Below are positions 1 through 9,757 of a stretch of 64,000 bases of DNA, piece by piece (within the stretch, counting starts at the first letter, position 1; the number at the start of each line of letters is the position of its first letter). A model generated the notes under the pieces. The model was given only the letters and a program-made list of their open reading frames with translations, had not been told where the DNA came from and did not search any database. The position numbers and the translations under genes are program-made. The DNA is from Kwoniella bestiolae CBS 10118 (lineage: Eukaryota; Basidiomycota; Tremellomycetes; Tremellales; Cryptococcaceae), in contig NC_089243.1 in the NCBI RefSeq assembly GCF_000512585.2, positions 1,922,001-1,986,000 on the forward strand, in the 5' to 3' direction.

Positions 1-229
1 AATGTCCGACATGTCCAGCCAAACCCAAACCCCGACTTCTTTCGCTGAGATCTCCTCAACCCAGCAATACGAAGTATCGCATGGTACACACGCTTCTTGC
101 GCTAGTACCCATACCAATGGGGAAGCGGGCCAAAATACCAGTGGATATTCCCACCGATCGACCGATAATGGTCTGGAGGTCAGTGCGAGCCATGGTCATA
201 CTGAATTTGGAGGAGATGACAGGCAGTAA
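1..229 (+). CDS. 3' end of an unidentified protein gene (partial)
   Basis: An open frame runs in from the left edge to a TAA at 227-229. The residues are Ser/Thr/Gly/His-rich and low in complexity, with no domain I recognise. The start lies outside the window or at one of the ATGs near the edge. The stop overlaps a perfect donor (GTAAGT at 226-231), so the last exon could instead end at 225 and splice to an acceptor at 290. That would add about ten residues and end at a TGA at 316-318. The gene would converge on RPC17. Codon content alone makes it plausible; function is unknown. Confidence 0.4.
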   Translation, partial: MSDMSSQTQTPTSFAEISSTQQYEVSHGTHASCASTHTNGEAGQNTSGYSHRSTDNGLEVSASHGHTEFGGDDRQ

Positions 230-600
230 GTACCCTCCTCTTTACGGCCCGAATGGTAGCGATGTATTGATCCTTCGGTGGGGACGATAGAATCGCCATT
301 CCCTACAAACAGAACTGAGCGATCCAGGATCGGTTGATCGACGTACGACTACGTCGATGACATCGCTGGGAGAAATGAGATATCTGACGAGAAAAGGGAA
401 TGCCGACGAGGAACAGGTATCGTTGTAGGTTGAAAGGTACATGCGATGAATTACATGCCGAAAGGTAAGAAGTGGTTTAGGAGTACAGGGTATATGTAAA
501 TGCTTGATATAAGTGATGCTTTGTTGGGTCGTTCGGTCCTCCTCGTTGAACAGTCTAGAATGGCACACCACTTCTTCTCCTCGTGAAAATGAGCCCCACA
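230..600. other. Convergent 3' intergenic region
   Basis: Sequence between the stop of the left-edge gene and the stop of RPC17. Apart from a possible extra short exon of the left gene near 291-318, I see no gene here. Confidence 0.4.
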
Positions 601-1594
601 CTAATCCATACTCTCATCCTGCTCATCGTCCACTCCGCCCTCACCGCCCCTCCCACCTTCAAACACGTACTCCTGATCGTCCATCCCCATCGCAGCCATC
701 TCCATCTCATCCTGCTCGACATATCCATGCTCATACCCCTGTGTTTCTCCGCCTGCACCATGCCCTGTCCATTGTGCTAGTTCGGGTGGAGGAACAGGTA
801 AGAGGGTGGTTTTGATCTGAGTGGCTATTTCTTCAAGCTTGGCTGAGGCGTCGGGGTAGTACCGCGTGTCGGGTTCTTCGATTATCTGTAGTAGGGGGGA
901 GATGGTCAGTAAAGCGTGGCGTGTTGGGGTGCATCTCTGAGGTAATACTTATATAGGTTATGAGAATAGGATTCGATTATCATCGACAAATCCACTCACA
1001 GCGTATAGCTCCACTACCTCAGTAGGAGCCAGATTGGTTATCTGCAGCACCTCTGCTTTAGTCAATTGGTGATCCTGCAGTTCATCTGCTAATCGAGCTA
1101 CGCCATCGGCTGTCTGTCTCGAAGTTGGGTTATAAGGTTGACATAGGAAGTTGATAACCTGTGTCATGATTTGTGTCAGCAATGATCAGCATCGATTCGA
1201 CACGACCATTTTCGCGCTCATGTACTGTTCAGACGATATTTGACTCACCTCATTCTGTACCCAAATCAATTCATCGCTCATGCCCCTCCTCTCAGCGATA
1301 TTCAACTTCCTCTCCTCCTCTGCACTTAACGGCTCTAACAAGCTCGGATCGTCGTCTTCCGGATTATCCCTTTCCAATGGATATTTCTTCTTTGCGAATG
1401 CTTTGTCTCTGGCCTTTTGTAGGTTTATCGATTGGACCAAGGCATCATTGTCCTCTTTGAGGTTTAGGAAGTGGGTGAGTACCTCTTGATTTGACAAGTG
1501 GAGAGGAGCTGTGTTTGATATCTAGGTGAACGAACGGTTGAATTCAGCTGTTGATCCGCTGCCGATGGAGTGTTACTGCTTGACTGACCTTCAT
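601..1594 (-). CDS. RPC17: RNA polymerase III subunit Rpc17 (RPC9/CGRP-RCP type)
   Basis: Encodes the Rpb4-like stalk subunit of RNA polymerase III, which pairs with Rpc25 and helps recruit TFIIIB. The ATG at 1594 opens a six-base coding exon (Met-Lys), followed by an intron ending at CTAG and a second exon whose start reads ISNTAPLHLSNQEVLTHF. A later exon carries the HRDC/Rpb4-like C-terminal signature LTKAEVLQITNLAPTEVVELY, which matches the 'L-KAE-LQ--N--P---V-LY' pattern of Rpc17. The last exon starts IIEEPDTRY and runs into a Gly/Glu/Asp/Met-rich acidic tail that stops at 601-603. At about 210 residues it is longer than the 140-160 usual for the family, because of the loop around residues 35-70 and the tail. 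The 5' end faces MBP1 across 507 bases. Confidence 0.85.
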
Positions 1595-2101
1595 GTTGAC
1601 TCTGAGTGTATGGCTATATCCTGCTCATGTTCGTTACTGTTGTTATTATTGCCATCCAACAGACATGACTGTAACATTTAAATCTCTACGAAGCACCAAA
1701 CAAAACTGAACATCCTCCACTTCGAACTGGATGACATGAAGATGCCTCATGGGATCAAATATCGGGAATAGGGTATCATACACGTATAAATCCGAATAGG
1801 ATATCCCATGTTCCCCTCCACCACGCGCATATTGGTACTTTGGCTTGACTTTTGCAGATGCACGACGCGATTTATTAAACCAAGACGAAGACATTACTCC
1901 CAGTATCCTCTCATCATCTACCATCTGGTATCATCACTCTATATACACCCTCAACGATCATACATCCATCTCTGATAGATCACACAGACAACACAAGGAG
2001 CTCTCAAGTCTATTCGTCATCTCCACATCGAAGTCTCAATTTCACCAGACGTAGCTTCCCACCCCTCCGATCTCCGCTCTTACCTTTGTCAGACCGCCAA
2101 G
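1595..2101. promoter_or_regulatory. Divergent promoter region RPC17 / MBP1
   Basis: Contains the 5' ends of both flanking genes. The stretch before the MBP1 ATG is rich in CT/CA, typical of fungal 5' leaders. A 92-codon open frame on the minus strand (1646-1924) has no supporting context. I see no defined operator. Confidence 0.4.
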
Positions 2102-4983
2102 ATGGGCAAGAAGACTGTAGCCCAAGGTGGTGAGGCTGGACCGAACACGATCTTCAAGGTGAGGGTCTGATACATCCTTGTCATAAAAAGCCTCTGGTGA
2201 GACCAAGTACTGATTCATTGTCTAACATTTGCATAGGCTACGTACAGGTAAGTGACGTTCTCACTTGGTACACAGGTGTGGCATCCAATGGAAAGGCATC
2301 TTGCTGACGTTACCCTTCTTTCATATTGATGCAGTGGAGTGTGAGTACATTTCGCTGTCATGCATGAATTGATCATTTCCAAGCTGATCCTTTACCATCT
2401 CCAGCCCCGTGTACGAAATGCTTTGTCGAGATGTCGCGGTCATGCGAAGAAGGTCCGACGCGTACTTGAACGCGACTCAGATTCTCAAAGTGGCAGGATT
2501 CGATAAGCCACAACGTACGAGAGTGTTGGAGAGAGAAGTACAGAAGGGTGAACACGAGAAGGTGCAAGGTGGTTATGGAAAATACCAAGGTTAGTCTTAC
2601 ACCTGCATTGACAGGACCCGCAAGCTCACTCATGTGACGTTCACAGGAACCTGGATACCCATCGAGCGAGGCTTGGCATTGGCGAAACAGTATGGGGTCG
2701 AAGATCTCCTACGACCCATCATCGATTACGTCCCCACGTCCGTCTCACCTCCTCCAGCACCCAAACACACCGTTGCGCCACCAACGAAATCCAGAAAGGA
2801 GAGAGAACGCAAATCGAACAAAGAACAGAGTACACCCTCTAAAACTGGACCTACATCTGCAGCTGCACTTCAAGCTCAAGCCCAACTTGCCGCTTCGGCA
2901 TCTGCTTCAGCGTCGCGCACCACTCACCGAATGCAGGAATCCACGCCCGATGTGGACACTTCGATGCGATCTGGCGAAGTCGAAGAGACCCCCTCAGCTA
3001 CTCCCGAAGATGAAGATTCGTCCAGTCAGACGCCCAGTCCTGTGGGATCCGAAGCTGAGTTAGGCGAAAGTAGTCTACACAATCATCATCATCACCCCTC
3101 GATGGATGTGGACGGTATTCAGATGGGTATGCCCTTGGGTGTGCAGATGAACCTATTACCCCAGATGGAAACTCTAGACTCGGTATCGAGGAAACGAAAT
3201 GCAGCTACGATGATGATGGATGAAGATCAGCAGAATCAACAGGAGCAAGATCATTATTCCCAACTACGTCGGATAAGGGGGAACTCGGCCGTACATACCC
3301 CTCAAGGTAGTCCCAGAAACCTATCAATGGGTTTGTTACCCGCTTCAAGTTCCGGTTCAGGTGGATTCCACCCCCATCCTCAAGATGACGGATCGGCACC
3401 GATTGGACCTGAAGCATACACCGATATGATACTGAATTACTTCGTATCTGAATCCACCCAAATACCACAGATACTGGTCTCTCCTCCGCACGACTACGAT
3501 GCGAATACTCGAATTGACGAAGATGGGCATACCGCTTTACACTGGGCGTGTGCTCTGGGCAGGGTCAGAGTAGTCAAGTTGCTGTTGACTGCCGGAGCAT
3601 CGATATTCATCGGCAACAACGCTGAGCAGACGCCCTTGATGAGAAGTGTGATGTTCTCGAATAACTACGATGTTAGGAAATTCCCAGAGCTGTACGAGTT
3701 GTTACATCGATCGACTCTGAACATAGATAAACAGAACCGAACGGTCTTCCACCATATTGCGAACATAGCTTTGACGAAGGGTAAGACCCACGCGGCGAAG
3801 TATTATATGGAAACGATCTTATCTAGATTATCAGATTATCCACAGGAATTAGCAGATGTGATAAACTTCCAAGATGAGGAGGGTGAGACTGCCCTGACCA
3901 TAGCTGCTAGAGCGAGGTCGAGGAGATTGGTGAAATCCCTGTTGGATCATGGGGCGGACCCGAAAATCAAGAATAGGGATTTCAAGTCTGCTGAAGACTA
4001 CATACTGGAGGATGAACGGTTCAGATCGTCCCCCGTCCAACAGGCCAACGGAGGTGGCGGGTCCTCAAGGCAATTATCGGGCGAACAGAAATTGGGATTC
4101 GGGGAGAAGGACGAGAAGAAAGATAAAGATAAAGTTTCGTTTGCTCCTCAGCTGTACTCCAGTGAAGCTGCCAGATTAACGGGTGGATCGGCACTACAAG
4201 ATATAACGAGTAATATCCAGAGTCTAGCCAAGAGCTTTGATAACGAGTTGAAATCGAAGGAAAGGGATATACTTCAGGCCAAGGCGATGTTGACTTCGAT
4301 ACATACCGAAGTAACCGAGACGAACAAGTTGATTGCTGGACTGAACGAGAAGACTTTATCGATCGAGGATAAGAAGAATGAGCTGAATAGTCTGAAAAAG
4401 AACTTGAACGTGAAGATTAAGAAGGAGCTGAAGAAAGGTTGGGAGAGTTGGTTGAAAGATGAATTGAGTAGGGAGAGTCAGTGGAAATCTGGGAATAATG
4501 GTGGTGATAATGCAGATTTGGAGGCATTGCATAATCTGCCGAGTGGGGGGCAGGAGGTGGTTCAAGCTGAGGAAGAGAGGTTGAGGTGGGAGATCGAGGA
4601 GAAACGGAAGAGGAAGAATGAGTTGGTGGAGAAGTTTGTGAAAGCTCAAACGGAGGTGGGTTCACTTGTACTGAATCGGATTCCATGTAAAGGGAAAGGC
4701 TGATAGTTTGACTTGATGCTTTGTAGGCAGGGACGAGCGAACAGATCGCAAAGTACCGACGGCTGATAGCTGCTGGATGTGGGGGATCGAAAGTTGAGGA
4801 TGTGGATGAGCTGATGTCTCAGCTTTTGGAGGTGAGCTATGCACCGTTGTCAATGATGTACGGTATGGTATAGCTGACATGCAATATTCCCTTTAGACAC
4901 TGGAGAACGAAAATGAACAGAATGTCTACGCGGCCCAGACTGAAACTCAGCAGGATCTGATCAATGTGAATTGGATGACATAG
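2102..4983 (+). CDS. MBP1: APSES/KilA-N cell-cycle transcription factor of the Mbp1 (MBF) type
   Basis: DNA-binding subunit of an MBF-like G1/S regulator, nuclear. Seven exons: 2102-2158, 2237-2247, 2335-2340, 2405-2589, 2647-4655, 4727-4831 and 4897-4983. They add up to 820 codons in frame. Exons 2 and 3 are micro-exons of 11 and 6 bases that complete the conserved ATYSGVPVYEM core. The APSES winged-helix domain covers about residues 18-120 (RRSDAYLNATQILKVAGFDK, then the GTWIP strand). A Ser/Pro/Gln-rich linker follows. Ankyrin repeats occupy about 375-530 (GHTALHWACALGRVRVVKLL; GETALTIAARARSRRLVKSL) and a coiled coil about 605-757, the region that pairs with a Swi6-like partner in known MBF proteins. 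This is the single clear APSES protein in the window. It resembles the factor called Mbs1 in Cryptococcus; that equivalence is inferred. Confidence 0.93.
2237..2247 (+). other. 11-base micro-exon of the APSES gene
   Basis: GCTACGTACAG is flanked by an upstream CATAG acceptor and a downstream GTAAGT donor. It is required to keep frame and to encode the conserved Ala-Thr-Tyr-Ser. Confidence 0.85.
2335..2340 (+). other. 6-base micro-exon of the APSES gene
   Basis: TGGAGT lies between a GATGCAG acceptor and a GTGAGT donor. It supplies Ser-Gly-Val of the APSES core; without it the reading frame and the conserved motif break. Confidence 0.82.
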
Positions 4984-5070
4984 CGCTGCGAGGTAGAGAT
5001 GGAGAGAGAAACATAAGCAAGTATAATATCGGATCGAAGTTGAAGGGGGAAGTGGATCTAGTCTTTCTAT

Positions 5071-5137
<67 letters not shown>

Positions 5138-5439
5138 TTGATTTGAGGTATTCTTGGTTTTGGTCTTGGTTTTGGTTATTTCGAGGGAGCGTAGCTTCGT
5201 TATTGTATTACTATATTACCTATGTTCTTGCATTGATCCTGGAGATTAACTCGAATCATCGTCCTCAGAGGAGTTATCACTGCTACATGGTGTTAACACA
5301 CCAATGTCTGTTACATCTATACAGTACTGACAATCTATGAGTCTACAACGAGAGATACAAGACATGCGTTCCTACAATATCTACTGACCAGAGACAGGAG
5401 GAGGTGAATACAGACCTAACGAGTGACCCTGAGTAATCG
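4984..5439. other. Convergent 3' region of MBP1 and the F-box gene
   Basis: Apart from the ATTT microsatellite, no gene or defined terminator is visible. Both flanking genes end here. Confidence 0.5.
5067..5139. repeat. (ATTT)n microsatellite
   Basis: About 18 uninterrupted copies of the tetranucleotide TTTA/ATTT just downstream of the MBP1 stop. It would lie in the 3' UTR or the terminator region. Copy number is likely to vary between strains. Confidence 0.97.
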
Positions 5440-7165
5440 TCACTTCGCAACCGACGAGTCAAACAGCTCCACCCCACCTTTAGAGGTGTGTTCGTACCCC
5501 ACTGCAACATCATTCACATCCCCATCCTGATCACCCCCGTTCCGGACCGACCACGTCCACTTCCCACCCCTCGCTTTGTACCCGTTCGGAGCGTACCTCC
5601 CTTTGTCCCTATTCCGATTATTCTGCATGATCATCAAATGCTGTAGATCTGAACTGAGTATCCCATTTTGAATCTCTCCAGAACGATCAAACGAAAGTAC
5701 GAAAGATCGACGCTCAGTCACCCCATACAATTTCCCATTATCGAATCTCAACGAATAGACCGGCGATCCTTTCCCATTAGGTGAGAAACATGACCATCCT
5801 CTTCTCTCCTCTTTACCCACCTCTACCCCCAGCTGAAATGTCGAGGTGGGTAATTTGGAATTACGCATATCGAAGAACGATACCGTCCCATGTTTGGAGG
5901 TCCCACCAGCTATATGATGTTCCCCCGCAAAACATGCCGAGTAATACGCCGCCCCGTCCGACCAGGTATATTGATCTGAGAATTGCCTCACTGGAGATCT
6001 GGTGTGATGGCGTAAGTCATGGATGCGGAGGTGGGAGTCGTACCATCCACTCAGGAGTAGGTTGGGATTATGTGATGTCTGGGCTGTATCTGGGAGTGTC
6101 AAGGCGTAGGGAGAGGACAAGAGCGGTTCGTCGGGTCCTATCAGTTTCCGAGATGGGGATTGAGCGAGACCTGTAGGTAAGAGGGGATAAAGCTCTGCTC
6201 CACCTTGTATGCCTAGTATTGCCATTGGTCCGAGCGAGGTATCATATAAATTGCTCAAGAGGGAAGACCATGCTCTGGGGGATTTGAGCTGAAGAGAGGT
6301 GCAATCGGTCCATGGAGAGTGTGTTGAGTAGACTTGGACTAAGCCCGATACGCTGGTGGTCATGAATTGTCGACTATCTGTTGTGCCCACCAGGGTATTG
6401 ATGGATTCTTTGGGTTGGTTGAAAGAGAAGGAATATCGAGCTTTGATCTGGGGTAGACATGAATGACCATTCGAATGACGAGGAGAAGAAGGAAGATGGA
6501 CACGCTGGATCGTACCGTCGAATTGAGCTATGATGTATTCGCTCCGTGATCCATTTATGGGTACTATCCCAATTATATCTGATTTCCCACCTTGATCCTT
6601 CTTCGTCCGTATGTCATATTCCACAGCTTGATGTATCACTCTACTCCCACTCCCATAGCTGTCGCCTTGCGGGACAGGTGGAGGTTCCAGCGGATGCACC
6701 AATACCTTACTGCCCACGCCTACCACCAGATTATCACTGGTCAACTCCAAAGTCGGTATAACGGATTTGGGCCATGTCGGACCGACTTGTAATGCGTGGA
6801 AACGATGTTTGAGCAATGACCGATTGATGTAGTGATTACGCTCGACTAGGTCTATAGGAGCCCATTGATCTGGAGGAGGGGTGAGGGTGAGCTGAGGCTG
6901 GCGATGCAGCGAGAGGAAGAGGGGTATCCCAAGGGATGTCACCTTTGGATTGACAGATATGTGTCAGACGTGTGTGGGTAGTAGCTCTATGACCTGCAAG
7001 AGGGCATCGTATAGAGGAAGATGCAATACTCACCCTATTGTTCATACCCTTCCCTACGCATCTCAACCCTACCAACTCATCCAATTCAAGTTGTCTAAAA
7101 ATTATACCCAACACATCATCCGGTAAGTTGTCTAAATTTGAGATCGATCCGATATTCACAGTCAT
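5440..7165 (-). CDS. F-box protein with WD40-like C-terminal half
   Basis: Two exons (7034-7165 and 5440-6942) encode 544 residues. The N-terminus at about residues 10-50 is an F-box: LDNLPDDVLGIIFRQLELDE, then LRCVGKGMNNR. This is the usual Skp1-binding start of an SCF substrate adaptor. The remainder has spaced segments typical of diverged WD repeats, such as the WYDSHLRIHDLR and HGTVSFFDMR stretches. An upstream GTG-initiated frame exists, but the ATG at 7165 is the first Met. The substrate is unknown. It shares a 718-base divergent promoter with the secreted orphan. The F-box assignment is strong; the propeller assignment is moderate. Confidence 0.75.
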
Positions 7166-7883
7166 ACCATACGAGTACTGAATATACACAGTTTCCGACC
7201 TGACACGGGGACTCTACTTTGATGTCTGTGTCTATTTCCTATCAGCAAGAGGTGTAGTGTGTTATATTATATAGTGTGTTATGCTGGTCTCATAGCGAAA
7301 ATGCTACTCGATTTCAGAACAGAATGACGTTACGAGAACTGGGAGTGGGAGTGGGTGGCAAGGCAAACATGTCCTGATCTGTGGCAGTGAGTGTGGTCTT
7401 GCCCATATATCTTTCGACTCGATGAATCGCATATGTATAGTTAAATCTGAGAACAGCGACTCATACGTTGGAGTCACATCCCTTTATGCTGTCTTGCTCA
7501 CATACCCAGTGAGTCCGTATCGCAAACAGGAGCTTAAGTCCGCACACGATGGACAATCGTACTCACAGTTCCCATCGTTACCATTCGCCCTAGGCACAAA
7601 AGATCATTGACATCCCTTTGATTCCCCTTACAAGATCAATCGCATCCCCTCGTGTGCAAAGGAAGGAGCTTTGGAATACCTCGCCTCGTTCATGCACATG
7701 TAGTACAGATACCAGACGACATTGAGACCCAAGCTTTTCAAGTTTCCATCTTCAAACGATTACTCGCTTTCTGGCAAAGCACTTGATTACCCCCTTATTC
7801 ATATCCAACTTCTCGGCGATACTGTAGTAAACTCACTTTCTCTCTCAACCAACCACTTGTATCTGTGACTCCAACATATCACA
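7166..7883. promoter_or_regulatory. Divergent intergenic region, F-box gene / secreted orphan
   Basis: About 720 bases without a credible gene; short open frames here lack splice or composition support. It must hold both promoters. Nothing more specific can be named. Confidence 0.4.
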
Positions 7884-8584
7884 ATGATCATGATCCTGTG
7901 GACTGTCTATTCCTTGATTCTACTCGGTTATGCGCAGGCGCAATCGTACATAATGGTCAACAACACGATACCCGCCAATACCAGATCGATCATGAAGAAT
8001 CACAAAGAAAACGATTGGATCGGTCCACAGCAATTATTTTGGCCCAGGGATCCCGATGAGATTATACAGTACTCAATAAGCCCACGGTGGCTTCAAGAGC
8101 CATCACCTGGCTGATCTATGACTCCAACGCCGATACGAGTAACCCCAGGGATACAGATGTGATCTTCAATATGACGGTGGGTTATATGCAATCAATTGTT
8201 CCATTTGAGTGGGGAAAGGATTATGAGCTGATGTCAGCTCTGCCTCTCCTGAGTGCTATTATCAGATATCAACGTTGGCCCAACCAGGGGATGTCTTCGA
8301 GATGGAACAACTACTTGAATCACCCTATATCGCACCGACTGGTAATACAACCTATCAAGAGATGTTACAAAAGGGCATCGTGGTGTGTCCAGAGGGTGAA
8401 TGCGTAGCGCAGGATTGTACCAATACGACAGTACCAACTTACGATGTTGAGGATTTTCACCTGACTGTGAGTGTGTATATTTTTGGTCATTGGATGGGTA
8501 TCGCTAACTCGTTCTGGACAGCCTGATATGACCACTACCTCCGAAGAAAGTGGTGAATCTCCTCACCCAAGTGAGAAAGGTTAA
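7884..8584 (+). CDS. Secreted orphan protein
   Basis: The ATG at 7884 begins a clear signal peptide: a hydrophobic run ILWTVYSLILLGYA, then AQAQS as a likely cleavage site near residue 20. Mature sequence follows with several Asn-X-Ser/Thr sites (NNT, NMT, NTT) and two to three Cys (VCPEGECVAQDC). Frame continuity needs introns at about 8031-8077 (weak GTCCAC donor, ATACAG acceptor), 8177-8265 (GTGGGT donor) and 8467-8522 (GTGAGT donor). The last exon ends in a Ser/Glu/Pro tail at TAA 8582-8584. The product is about 160 residues, presumably extracellular or in the cell wall. I recognise no family. The first intron is the weakest part of the model. Confidence 0.55.
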
Positions 8585-8842
8585 AATCCTTGATCGATGG
8601 AGTTAAGTATGGGTATTATGTAGATATACATTTGCGCACCGACCACTGCGCTCTGAAAGATCACTTGATGATATTGTATAAGGTTGTGATCTGCAAAGAT
8701 ACACTGACTGAAAACGTGTCAATACTGCAGCACACTCATCATGCATAGTATCATCTTCTTGCTCGCCTAACACGATTCATCCATCCGACGTGGTTGGGTC
8801 TAGATCAGCCAGATGGGTATCCGGGCGATGCCTTTACCTGGC

Positions 8843-9200
8843 TCATTTACCAGATTTACTATCTCCGTCTTTGCTAGGGGCGGAGGGTTCTGCTGCTCTG
8901 AAACCCATGGCCTTGATGGTGGACGTATCCGTGCGGATGAAAGGGGTATTGCCCAGCTCGTTGGACTGGACGGTTCTGCCCCCACCGCTGCATTCAAAAT
9001 ATGAGCTCAACGTTGGCTTTTATGATCTAAATACGAGAGGACGAATCGGGAACATACAATAGCGCTAGGGCTTCATGGTCGTCAACGGGAAGCATCAGTT
9101 CTATGGTCTGGCCGCCCTTAGAGTTCGTCATTGGGACCGGCGTGAATGGTTTTGTGCTTGGGACACTGTTGTCGGTACCTGATTTGCTTTCTTCGGGCAT
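8843..9200 (-). CDS. Small orphan protein, 95 residues, two exons
   Basis: Exon 1 (9058-9200) starts at ATG MPEESKSGTDN. Exon 2 (8843-8987) ends at a TGA. The 70-base intron has a GTATGT donor and an ATGCAG acceptor, and the join is in frame (288 bases). The central stretch reads IELMLPVDDHEALALFGGGR, then TDTSTIKAMGFRAAEPS, and the ends are Ser/Lys/Gly-rich. No signal peptide or membrane segment. It lies tail to tail with the secreted orphan and upstream of nothing obvious. The family is unknown to me. The clean splice plus protein-like composition argue that it is real. Confidence 0.5.
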
Positions 9201-9757
9201 GTTAAAAAAGTCACTATTGAGTTTATGAAGTTGTATGTAAATCAGTCGATGGGAAAATCTGAGAAATATCCACTGTGAATCGTGTGATGGGGTACTATAG
9301 TATTTATATTGTTTTTGGTGGGGATAAATTCTGATAACTCGCTGCCAGGCAATGAGTCCAACCGTCCATTCCCTACTCGTCAGTGATCAGATCCATTCAT
9401 CTCGTTCTTCTCGCATGCTCCACTGGGGCCGAGTGTCATCTCAAACAATAAAAGAGGGGTCAAGGCGGTGTAGGATGTCATCTTCTGGACCTTTGTTCAG
9501 TAAATCTCACGTCATCTTCCCTAGCAAGAAACTAGCTGATCTCAAGTCTAGGCCTTTCGTCATCGACATGCTTCTGATGCTTCTTCGTGTTGACTCATCC
9601 TCATCGCCTGACTCGCTTTTCAGGAGCCTTTCCGTCATCGCTGAAAGGAGAGATCTTGCATCGTCATGACGGCCATTGCGAGTGCGGTTGATCCAATGCT
9701 ATGATACACATACTCTTCCGATCACAGTATTGCCACCCACCATGCATACTCATAAAC
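9201..9757. other. Region between the small orphan and separase
   Basis: Holds the 5' flank of the small orphan, the separase 3' flank, and an unassigned minus-strand open frame listed separately. Confidence 0.4.
9507..9698 (-). other. Unassigned coding-like open frame downstream of separase
   Basis: A minus-strand frame opens after a TAG at 9699-9701 and closes at TGA 9507-9509. It reads like coding sequence in part (ARSLLSAMTERLLKSESGDE, then SIRSMSMTKGLDLRSASFLL). It could be a C-terminal exon of separase, if a non-consensus donor just before the separase stop were used, or a separate small gene starting at an internal ATG. Neither is proven. No homologue recognised. Confidence 0.25.

Noticed and set aside
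1646..1924. 92-codon minus-strand frame upstream of RPC17
   Set aside because: Lies in the divergent promoter region, no family resemblance, and no clear splice connection to RPC17.
4356..4686. Leu/Pro-rich minus-strand frames
   Set aside because: Antisense shadow of the coiled coil of the APSES protein, produced by Glu/Lys-rich codons.
5067..5139. Possible CRISPR or regulatory array
   Set aside because: Pure tetranucleotide microsatellite without spacers; eukaryotic context.
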